Shown in pieces: positions 15,801 to 22,054 of a DNA stretch of 50,657 nucleotides; the stretch's first letter is position 1, and every line of letters starts with the position of its first letter. A program made the position numbers and the translations under genes. Source of the DNA: Bacteroidota bacterium (GTDB lineage: Bacteria > Bacteroidota > Bacteroidia > Bacteroidales > GCA-2748055); assembly GCA_024640885.1 (NCBI GenBank), contig JAHEEC010000022.1, positions 1 to 50,657 of the forward strand, read 5' to 3'. Under the pieces are notes generated by a model that was not told the DNA's origin, searched no databases, and was given only the letters and a program-made list of their open reading frames with translations.

Positions 15801-16271
15801 GCCATGGTATCCATTGACCTCAAATCCCGGGAGATCCAGTTTTCGGGTGCCTATAATCCCCTGTATATTGTCAGGAAACTGAAACCATCTGAAATTAAAA
15901 GACTGGAGGAGCAAGAGGAACTTGACATACCCAGGGGATCGATCCATGATGATAAAAACCTTTTGATGCAAATAAGGGCCGACCAGATGCCCATCGGTAT
16001 CTCTGAAAAAAAGAGTCCTTTTACGGCCACCACTTTCAAAGATGAAGGCTTTAGCATGTATATGTTCTCGGATGGATTCCTTGACCAGTTCGGGGGACCC
16101 CAGGGAAAGAAATTCATGTCAAAGAATTTCAAGAAGATGATACTGGAGTTGCAATCAGTGCCGATGCATGAGCAGGGCGCTGCCCTGGAAAAGGTACTGC
16201 AGGGCTGGATGGGTGAGATCAGCCAGATTGACGATATCCTGGTCATGGGATTAAGAATGAACGAACTTTGA
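12900..16271 (+). CDS. Periplasmic propeller sensor fused to cytoplasmic SpoIIE/PP2C phosphatase
   Basis: Transmembrane signal protein of 1123 residues from the ATG at 12900, which follows an unusual true Shine-Dalgarno AGGAGG at 12891-12896. Signal peptide AFFLTFLVSGSMLAQ. Residues about 30-700 are Reg_prop-type beta-propeller repeats, beginning NYDYSITGGSEQNYCITQDL and continuing with GVVYVGNNDKGVLEYDG. About 709-787 is a Y_Y_Y domain (FSYMLEGFDEDWSAW). One transmembrane helix lies near 793-820, then a coiled coil containing IIEERTAEIRKQKEEL. From about 874 a SpoIIE-type PP2C domain has all metal aspartates: SGDFYW, ADCTGHGVPGAF, FSDGF and QIDDI. Expected role: a periplasmic ligand controls dephosphorylation of a Ser/Thr phosphoprotein. 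The next gene is a second phosphatase overlapping by 4 bp. The SiaC-like protein at 20520 is a candidate substrate. Confidence 0.92.
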   Translation: MAPPLAMLKTTYIAFFLTFLVSGSMLAQPNKTGVPIVTNYDYSITGGSEQNYCITQDLRGVVYVGNNDKGVLEYDGVEWRTIQVPNDPEVRSIVTGENGVVYVGAESEFGYLSPDERGNLHYISLSDTINQDRNPFSGVWNTYFVNGKVYFCTFARIYEYDPLLDSLGFIDLTPYAYYAYFIDTTLFLSDYGEGLMQFSFDRFVPVKGGHFFKEMVISGILKYDETRLLISTYLNGLFLYNLAAGEVEGSFVDPGLDEFFKNEQILNLHSLDEEFAVATRLKGLVILDRNGEAKEIITKKESLIDETIPGIYSDGLHQKSGPVWIANWRGVSKLEIHNPFRVFREESGFEGFITDIAEFNGTLFISTTSGLFFKRSSSTSTGFEPVPGIKEDIRQLHIFNPRRGVQLLLATSDSKISVIDERMGVTDLKDHVINLPGDQGSSTDYAGEELVLDPKQPDVIYTGINEIVGLQYTRSGWREIGRVKNLPQEEKLQMEIDKYGYLWTSTPRRIMRLDISLKNAATIKSLLMENGLPASEKNRVFLDPMTLEVLLGTLDGFYRYNYFRDTVYRDTLYNRILPPGKNLIHAFHEDQDGDYWISFENEYTGWTEIAARRTGDWVEAIRGKSFQRLPRVSTDVFYGDNAQGVWFGKSNELYHFDKSFFRNDSVAFISLIRNVTIKNNEILFNGTNFRENGRGGYLIQNYQDETTQPHIKYRNNDIAFSWAAPYFEEEEETRFSYMLEGFDEDWSAWNRASYKDFTNLRYGPYTMHVKAMNVYGVESIPATYSFTIYRPWYATYGAILGYLILSGLLVFLLVKLYTRRLKLENIRLEGIIEERTAEIRKQKEELTDSIEYASRIQRALLPPRKLMDEQGLEHFILFRPRDIVSGDFYWMGMKNGRLLIVAADCTGHGVPGAFMSMLGMTFLDEIVIKAEITSTDEILEQLRQHVITSLRQSGKSIEESTKDGMDLAMVSIDLKSREIQFSGAYNPLYIVRKLKPSEIKRLEEQEELDIPRGSIHDDKNLLMQIRADQMPIGISEKKSPFTATTFKDEGFSMYMFSDGFLDQFGGPQGKKFMSKNFKKMILELQSVPMHEQGAALEKVLQGWMGEISQIDDILVMGLRMNEL

Positions 16272-17071
16272 AAAAATCAACACTTTCAAGGGAAACCCTG
16301 CTGTTTCAACGCAGGGAGCTGATGGCAAGCCTTAAATACGCCAGTTTTATTCAAAAGGCGGTATTGCCTGACCTGAAGTATATGGAGAACATTCTTCGTG
16401 ATTTTTTTGTGCTCCATAAACCCAGGGATATTGTGAGCGGTGATTTTTATTACTGTTCCAGGAAAGAAGAGTACATTGTGGCTGCTGCCGGTGACTGCAC
16501 CGGTCATGGCGTGCCCGGGGCCCTGATGAGCATCATGGGGGTATCCTTCCTGAATGAGATCCTGAGCACCAGGGGACCGGTAAAATCCAGCCGGATCTTA
16601 AACCTGTTGCGGGAAAGGGTCATGAAGGCATTGCACCAGCGGGGTCATGAACTGGAAAATAAGGATGCCATGGACATGGCACTGTGCGTTTTCAATCCCA
16701 AGACCCTGGAGCTTCAATATTCCGGGGCTAACAATCCACTCTATCACATCCGTAAAAAAGTACTCACCGAAATAAAGCCGGATAAAATGCCAGTAGGCAT
16801 CAATGCCATTGAGGAGGAGTCATTCACAAACCACAGCATGCAACTTAAAGCCGGTGATATCGTATACATATTTTCCGATGGATTCCCGGATCAGTTTGGA
16901 GGTCCGTTGAACAAGAAATTTAAATACGGCCCTTTGAAAGAGCTGCTCATCAAAATATCAGATCGGCCCATGGAGCAACAGCGCGATGAACTTGACAGGG
17001 TTATTACCGAATGGAAAGGGGATCAGCTGCAGCTGGATGATATTTTGATTTTCGGGATTAAGTTCGTTTAA
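16268..17071 (+). CDS. Soluble SpoIIE-family PP2C serine/threonine phosphatase
   Basis: 267 residues. A TTG start at 16268 overlaps the previous stop (TTGA, 4 bp), indicating coupled translation. Starting at the ATG at 16321 instead would cut the helix RRELMASLKYASFIQKAVLP, which matches the KEELTDSIEYASRIQRALLP of the upstream protein, so the longer form is preferred. No signal peptide or membrane segment. Metal-binding motifs are complete: VSGDFYY, GDCTGHGVPGAL, FSDGFPDQFGG and LQLDDILIF. It is clearly a paralogue of the C-terminal domain of the preceding sensor phosphatase (shared DQFGG, KKF and WxG motifs), presumably from tandem duplication. It would act on the same or a related phosphoprotein without the periplasmic sensor. 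An ATPase gene begins 11 bp later. Confidence 0.9.
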   Translation: MKKSTLSRETLLFQRRELMASLKYASFIQKAVLPDLKYMENILRDFFVLHKPRDIVSGDFYYCSRKEEYIVAAAGDCTGHGVPGALMSIMGVSFLNEILSTRGPVKSSRILNLLRERVMKALHQRGHELENKDAMDMALCVFNPKTLELQYSGANNPLYHIRKKVLTEIKPDKMPVGINAIEEESFTNHSMQLKAGDIVYIFSDGFPDQFGGPLNKKFKYGPLKELLIKISDRPMEQQRDELDRVITEWKGDQLQLDDILIFGIKFV

Positions 17072-17081
17072 AACGATCCAC

Positions 17082-19409
17082 ATGCAATTAGTTGCCTTCA
17101 GAATTCAGAATTTCAGATCAGTAGTGGACACTGGCTGGCATCAGCTTGCCTACGACAATATCACCAGTCTCATCGGACAGAATGAGTCGGGAAAAACCTC
17201 CATCCTGGAGGGACTCAAAACCTTTCATGACGGGAACCTCATCGAAGATATGCTCAGGAGTGACCTCTCCCTGCCGGTGGTTACCTGCCGGTTCTCATTT
17301 GATAAGGCAGAGATCGAGAACAGGGTCGATCTAAAAAGAATGGATCCGGAGATCCGCAAGGTACTGGGTAGCCTTGAACACATCTCCCTGTCCAGGGAAT
17401 GGGAAAATGAGATGGATTCTCACATGGTGATGGGTGATGAGCTTCAGGAGATATTCAATGAGACCCATGACCAGATCAGGAAAAGGGAGTTGAAGGTCAT
17501 GGAGAAGCTGGAACACATGATCCTCGAGATTTCTGCAGCCACCCAGGCGCTTGAGAAGGCCAGCGATGAAGTGGAATGGACCCGTGAAAAGGTCGAGACC
17601 GTGAAGTTGCGAATGAATGAGCTGAAACGCAACATGAGGAAATTTCCTGCCAGAAACAAGAAAGAGGAGCTCAGGAAGGAGCTTGAACAGGAGGAGGAGA
17701 TGCTGGAGAAACTCAAGGAGACCCTGGAGCAGAAAATCACGAAGCAGGAAGAGAAAAGGGATATCCTTGAAGCCATTGACGAAAAAAGAGAAGCCAGCAA
17801 AAGACTGGAAGAGACTGAGCTGAACATTGCGGGGAAGAAGGAGGAAATGGCCAATGTCCAGGAGGAACTGAAAAGGATCCTTCAGATGACCGGGATGTAC
17901 TCCACGGAAAAGGATCAGCGGGCAGCCGAGATCAAGGAGGAGATCTGCAGGACCGATCTGGAGAGGTTCAGGGAGGAGATCGCCCTTTTTCAGAAGGAAC
18001 ACGAGGCACAATTGCTGGCCCTGGAATTTGTGTTTGATGGCATTACCATAGAAAGTGCCCTGACCGCTGCCAAAAAGGAGATCGAGTCCCGCAATAAATT
18101 TTACAGTTCCAGGGAACTGGCAGAGGAAATATTCAAGATCCTACCTGATTTCGAGCTGTTTGAAGATTTTGGGTCACTCCTTCCCAACCGGATCGACCTG
18201 GAGGATATCGTGCGGGCCAACAGGCGGGCCGAAGGTTACAAGGCCGCCATCAATTTTCTGACAATTACCGGGCTGGAGTACTCCTTTTTCCAGCAGCCAT
18301 CCAGCAGGATCCTGAAACAGAAGATCGAGAACCTGAACGGTGAGCTAACCCTTAATTTCCAGGATTTCTGGAGGCAGAATGTGGGGAAAAACAACAAGAT
18401 CAAGATTAACTTTGAGCTATCCCATTACGACCATACCCATCCTGAAAAAAGCGGCAAACCATTCATCGAGTTCTGGATCAAGGATGAACAGGAGCGACTC
18501 TATCCCAAACAACGCAGCAGGGGTGTCAGATGGTTTTTGTCATTTTTTCTTGAGCTCAAGGCCACGGCCATGGACAAGAGCCAGCGAAATAAAGTGCTGC
18601 TGATCGATGAACCGGGAGTGAGCCTCCATGCAAGGGCCCAGGAAGATGTCTTAAAGGTGTTCGACGACATCAAGGGGCAAATTCAGATCATTTACACCAC
18701 ACACTCACCGCACCTGATCGATGTCAACAAGCTTTACAGGATCCTGGCCGTGCAGCGTGCCATTGAGGATGACATGAAGAGCGAGACCCTTGTATTCAGT
18801 GCCCGTTCCTTAAAATCTGCCACCGCCGATACCCTCTCCCCCATTTATTCCACCATGGGAGCCCGGCTCAACCAGCAGGAGATCATTAAATCATTCAATA
18901 ACGTCATTGTAAAGGACCTGGCTACTTTCTATTTCATGAAAGCGGTCGTTGCCCTGACCGGATTTGATAAAGAGTGCTATTTCCTGCCTGCCTCGGGGGC
19001 TGAAAGCATACCCATGATGGTTAACATCCTCCTGGGCTGGGGCCTTGACTACATCAATCTCAATTTCGGCAACTCCGAAGAGCGCGCCGTGCATGAGAAA
19101 CTGATGAAGGAACATTTTGACAACAATGTGGACCTGGCCATGCAAAAGATGATCTTTATGGATGAGTACCAGGATGCGGAGGATATGCTCTCGACCATTG
19201 ATTTTAAGAAATACGTGGTGAAGGTCCGGGAGGGCATTACGGTTAGAAATTCAGATTACCTGAAGGATAATAATTATTCGAGGGCCATACTGGCCTCCAA
19301 TTTCCTGCAGGAGGTGATCAACGGCAATGTCAACCTGGATAAACTGGACGACGAGTCCAGGGACAACCTCGCACAGTTCACGAAAAAACTGGCAGGGATG
19401 CTCAAGTAA
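17082..19409 (+). CDS. OLD/SMC-like AAA ATPase with coiled coil and degenerate Toprim-like C-terminus
   Basis: 775 residues, cytoplasmic. The ATPase head is split. Walker A GQNESGKTS (32-40, K38, T39) lies in the RecF/SMC/OLD-type opening FRIQNFRSV. Walker B LLIDEPGVSLH has D509 and E510, and the switch histidine is H541 in YTTHSPHL. Residues about 125-310 are a very charged Glu/Lys coiled coil broken by loops. The last ~160 residues have the order of an OLD Toprim domain (IVKDLATFYFMKAV, then FLPASGAESIPMMVNILLGWGLDYINL), but the EG and DxD catalytic acids are replaced, so nuclease activity is doubtful. It is 11 bp after the PP2C gene and probably in the same operon. It could be a DNA-end or stress-sensing ATPase, or part of a defence-type system; the function is not known. 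Confidence 0.8.
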   Translation: MQLVAFRIQNFRSVVDTGWHQLAYDNITSLIGQNESGKTSILEGLKTFHDGNLIEDMLRSDLSLPVVTCRFSFDKAEIENRVDLKRMDPEIRKVLGSLEHISLSREWENEMDSHMVMGDELQEIFNETHDQIRKRELKVMEKLEHMILEISAATQALEKASDEVEWTREKVETVKLRMNELKRNMRKFPARNKKEELRKELEQEEEMLEKLKETLEQKITKQEEKRDILEAIDEKREASKRLEETELNIAGKKEEMANVQEELKRILQMTGMYSTEKDQRAAEIKEEICRTDLERFREEIALFQKEHEAQLLALEFVFDGITIESALTAAKKEIESRNKFYSSRELAEEIFKILPDFELFEDFGSLLPNRIDLEDIVRANRRAEGYKAAINFLTITGLEYSFFQQPSSRILKQKIENLNGELTLNFQDFWRQNVGKNNKIKINFELSHYDHTHPEKSGKPFIEFWIKDEQERLYPKQRSRGVRWFLSFFLELKATAMDKSQRNKVLLIDEPGVSLHARAQEDVLKVFDDIKGQIQIIYTTHSPHLIDVNKLYRILAVQRAIEDDMKSETLVFSARSLKSATADTLSPIYSTMGARLNQQEIIKSFNNVIVKDLATFYFMKAVVALTGFDKECYFLPASGAESIPMMVNILLGWGLDYINLNFGNSEERAVHEKLMKEHFDNNVDLAMQKMIFMDEYQDAEDMLSTIDFKKYVVKVREGITVRNSDYLKDNNYSRAILASNFLQEVINGNVNLDKLDDESRDNLAQFTKKLAGMLK

Positions 19410-19429
19410 TTCAGGTATAAATTGAATCC

Positions 19430-20515
19430 ATGAAAAGTTCCAGGGTTATTCTCTTTTTGATCCTTTGGTTGAATGGGGTGCCGGCGCTAACAGCCCAGGA
19501 TACAATTCTGTTGTTCCATCCCACAGCATATAACCTTGAACTCTTTCAATTGCTGGCAGATGAGGGCATATTTGACCTGAACGGATACCACGTTCTCGGG
19601 GTTTACCACGAGAAGGAGAGCTATGACTATTCCCAGGCAGAGGTATATATTGCACACCACCCTGCCAGCCGTATGAGCCTCCAGGTGATCAAGGGTGCCC
19701 TTGATCCAGGAAATTTGTTCCGTGAAAATGGTTGCTCCGGTCAGTTCAAAAATCTGTTCAATGCATCCAGGGGTGCTTTGTTTATGGGGGGGCCCGATAT
19801 CCCTCCGGCGGTTTATCATGAGCCCGTTCACCTGCTCACATCTGTGACCGACCCGTACAGGCACTATTGCGAGGCATCTTACATTTTTCACCTGCTCGGA
19901 GGGTCCCAGGATCCTTCATGGTTGCCTTTCATGGAAACCAGGCAACAATACCTGGTCAGTGGCATTTGCCTGGGAATGCAAACCCTGAACGTGGCCACGG
20001 GGGGCACCCTGGTTCAGGACATCCCTACCGAAATTTACGGAACATGGATTGCCGACGAGATACTCTCCTTTCCTGCTGACCAGATGCACAGGAACTACGC
20101 TGATATGGTAAATACAGGTTGTGACACACCGACCTCCTATCACTTTCACCATATCATCCTTGAAAAAGGGGCATTTCTTTCAAAGGGCACCGGGTTCAGT
20201 CACCGGAAGGAGCCGCTGGTGCTCAGTTCCCATCACCAGGCGCTTGAAAAACTGGGCGCTGACCTGGTGGTCACTGCCACATCAATGGATGGAAAGATCA
20301 TTGAATCCATAGGCCATAATCGCTATCCCCACGTGTTTGGCGTTCAGTTTCATCCTGAAAAACCGGGGCTGTTTGATCCCACCATCGAACACCCCCAGAG
20401 CTGCAACAGCACCATCAATTTCCAGCAGGCCATTAAGCACACCGACTCCTATACGTTCCACCTTGCCTATTGGAACTTCCTGGGGGAGATCTTACAGGAA
20501 ATAAGGGGAGATTAA
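19430..20515 (+). CDS. Exported class I glutamine amidotransferase-like (peptidase C26) hydrolase
   Basis: 361 residues. Signal peptide MKSSRVILFLILWLNGVPALTAQD puts the enzyme in the periplasm, which is unusual for this fold. The catalytic triad is complete: C180 in SGICLGMQ, H308 and E310 in GVQFHPEKP. GGPDIPPAVY (120-129) and SSHHQA (266-271) are typical of gamma-glutamyl-GABA hydrolase (PuuD) and relatives of peptidase family C26. Likely reaction: hydrolysis of a gamma-glutamyl bond in a small peptide or glutamyl-amine. The segment 60-110 (YDYSQAEVYIAHHPAS) is an insertion relative to PuuD. It begins 20 bp after the ATPase gene and ends 4 bp before the convergent siaC-like gene, so it may be the last gene of the plus-strand run. 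No acceptor-synthase domain is present. Confidence 0.85.
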   Translation: MKSSRVILFLILWLNGVPALTAQDTILLFHPTAYNLELFQLLADEGIFDLNGYHVLGVYHEKESYDYSQAEVYIAHHPASRMSLQVIKGALDPGNLFRENGCSGQFKNLFNASRGALFMGGPDIPPAVYHEPVHLLTSVTDPYRHYCEASYIFHLLGGSQDPSWLPFMETRQQYLVSGICLGMQTLNVATGGTLVQDIPTEIYGTWIADEILSFPADQMHRNYADMVNTGCDTPTSYHFHHIILEKGAFLSKGTGFSHRKEPLVLSSHHQALEKLGADLVVTATSMDGKIIESIGHNRYPHVFGVQFHPEKPGLFDPTIEHPQSCNSTINFQQAIKHTDSYTFHLAYWNFLGEILQEIRGD

Positions 20516-20519
20516 AGGA

Positions 20520-20894
20520 TCATTCGATCTCTATAAAGACAATATTTAAATCGAGGATGGAGGCATAATACTCTCCCCTCTCAAGGATGTCATCATCGCC
20601 TTCCTCATACACCCACTTGATTTTCAGATCATAACCATCGTTATCGACCTCTTTAAGTTTTTTAAGCAGCCTGAGCATATATTTGGAAGTCCCGCTGTTC
20701 AGGTACTCCATTTCAATGTCGACTTCTGTATGGGCGGGCGGCGAAGAGGCATATGCGATGACCCAGTCGAGTATATCTTCATAAAATAAAGATACATCCT
20801 CGGGAATGGACCTTCCTTTGAATTTTATTTTCCCGGAAGGGTCCAGCAATACGTATGGTGTTTTCTGAGTGGGTTGAAACTCTAATTTATCCAT
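20520..20894 (-). CDS. SiaC-family (DUF1987) regulatory phosphoprotein
   Basis: 124 residues from the ATG at 20894 (a TTG at 20912 would add six residues not seen in the family). SiaC of Pseudomonas aeruginosa is phosphorylated by the kinase SiaB and dephosphorylated by the SpoIIE-type phosphatase SiaA; unphosphorylated SiaC activates the diguanylate cyclase SiaD. Visible family features are KTPYVLLDP, GRSIPEDVSLFYEDILDWV and MEYLNSGTSKYMLRLLKKL. S67 (in YLNSGTSK) lies where SiaC has its phospho-threonine, so it is the probable phosphoacceptor. Two SpoIIE phosphatase genes lie 3.5-8 kb away on the other strand and are natural partners. No SiaB-like kinase or GGDEF enzyme is in the window, so the downstream target is open. 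Confidence 0.85.
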   Translation of the reverse strand: MDKLEFQPTQKTPYVLLDPSGKIKFKGRSIPEDVSLFYEDILDWVIAYASSPPAHTEVDIEMEYLNSGTSKYMLRLLKKLKEVDNDGYDLKIKWVYEEGDDDILERGEYYASILDLNIVFIEIE

Positions 20895-20985
20895 CCTATT
20901 GCGAAAATTCAACCCAATATAGTAATTTTTTGGTGCACGGACCGCGAACCCAGGCTCATTTTATTATGCCAGGAGCGCTTCAGGA

Positions 20986-22005
20986 TCAGAAATACATCCT
21001 TGCCAGAGGGGCTATATCCTCTGCTGCAAATTCGCCCTTTAGAAATTTAAAATATCCGGTGATGGCAATCATTGCGGCATTGTCCGTGGAGTAGGTGACA
21101 GGGGGTATGAATACCCTCCATCCACGGGTGTCAGCAGCCTCCCGGATCGCTTTTCGCAATGCTGAATTGGCCGATACGCCCCCGGCCAGGGCAACGTCCC
21201 TGATCCCGCTCTTTTTTGCCGCCTTAACCAGTTTGTTCATGAGGATCTCGATGATGGTCCGTTGGAGCGAGGCTGCAAGGTCTGCCCTGTTTTTTTCAAT
21301 GAAAGCCTCATCATTTTTTATCTGGTCCCTCAGGAAGTAAAGAAATGAGGTCTTCAAACCGCTGAAGGAATAATCAAAACCTTCCAGGCGGGGCTTGCTG
21401 AACGAAAATTTATACATATTCCCCTCCCCTGCCAGCCTGTCCAGGTGGGGACCACCGGGATAGGGCAATCCAAGGAGCTTTGCACACTTGTCAAATGCCT
21501 CCCCGGCAGCGTCATCAATGGTTTTACCCATGATCTCCATCCGGTGGTGGTCATGCACCACCACAAGCTGCGTATGTCCCCCCGAAACTAAAAGACAAAG
21601 AAACGGGAATCGGGGTGAGGGAGCCTCGGCTCCCCCGGAATGAATAAAATGCACAAGGATATGCGCCTGCAGGTGATTTACTTCGATCATGGGGATTCCC
21701 AGCGCAGCGGAGAACCCTTTTGCAAATGAGGTCCCCACCAGCAGCGATCCCAGCAACCCGGGTCCCCTTGTAAAGGCCACCGCGTCAATTTCAGATTTTG
21801 AAATACCTGCTTCTATCAATGCCTGATGCACAACAGGTACAATGTGTTGCTGGTGTGCACGTGAAGCCAGCTCGGGTACCACACCCCCATACTTCCGGTG
21901 CACATCCTGGCCCGCAATCACATTGGAGAGCAATACCCTGTCGCGGACCACCGCGGCCGATGTATCATCGCAGGAGGATTCTATTCCCAGAATTACTGTC
22001 CCCAT
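20986..22005 (-). CDS. tsaD: tRNA N6-adenosine threonylcarbamoyltransferase TsaD
   Basis: Transfers the threonylcarbamoyl group from TC-AMP to A37 of ANN-decoding tRNAs (t6A), working in the cytoplasm with TsaB, TsaE and TsaC/Sua5. 339 residues from the ATG at 22005, typical length. Kae1/TsaD motifs are intact: LGIESSCDDTSAAVV at the N-terminus, RAHQQHIVPVV, the metal-binding VNHLQAH (HxxxH), LVSGGHTQL, DDAAGEAFDKCAKLLG and LAGGVSANSALR. An upstream TTG (22035) is less likely because the family begins at MGTVILGIESS. It is divergent from the tamB-like gene, and the two -7 elements sit only 21 bases apart facing each other. Essential in most bacteria. Confidence 0.95.
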   Translation of the reverse strand: MGTVILGIESSCDDTSAAVVRDRVLLSNVIAGQDVHRKYGGVVPELASRAHQQHIVPVVHQALIEAGISKSEIDAVAFTRGPGLLGSLLVGTSFAKGFSAALGIPMIEVNHLQAHILVHFIHSGGAEAPSPRFPFLCLLVSGGHTQLVVVHDHHRMEIMGKTIDDAAGEAFDKCAKLLGLPYPGGPHLDRLAGEGNMYKFSFSKPRLEGFDYSFSGLKTSFLYFLRDQIKNDEAFIEKNRADLAASLQRTIIEILMNKLVKAAKKSGIRDVALAGGVSANSALRKAIREAADTRGWRVFIPPVTYSTDNAAMIAITGYFKFLKGEFAAEDIAPLARMYF

Positions 22006-22017
22006 GACTACTTTTAT

Positions 22018-22025
22018 TATTTTTG
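22018..22025 (+). promoter_or_regulatory. -7 element for the tamB-like gene
   Basis: TATTTTTG matches TAnnTTTG exactly on the plus strand. The -33 region has no clear TTG (TTA at 21993-21995, 22 bases away). Transcription would start about 22032, leaving no ATG, GTG or TTG in the tamB frame before the membrane anchor. Confidence 0.45.
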
Positions 22026-22046
22026 TTACATTCAACCAGGAAAGGA

Positions 22047-22054
22047 CAAAAGTA
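22047..22054 (-). promoter_or_regulatory. -7 element for tsaD
   Basis: Minus-strand TACTTTTG matches TAnnTTTG exactly and is identical to the hydG -7 element. Predicted start near 22041, about 35 bases before the tsaD ATG. No TTG at the ideal -33 distance. It interlocks with the facing tamB element at 22018-22025. Confidence 0.45.

Noticed and set aside
17331-18011. 226-codon Leu-rich open frame antisense to the coiled coil
   Set aside because: It arises from complementing GAG/AAG-rich codons and gives a low-complexity Leu/Phe product.
17082-19409. Gabija GajA or classical OLD defence nuclease
   Set aside because: Toprim catalytic acids are not seen and no UvrD-like GajB helicase gene follows.
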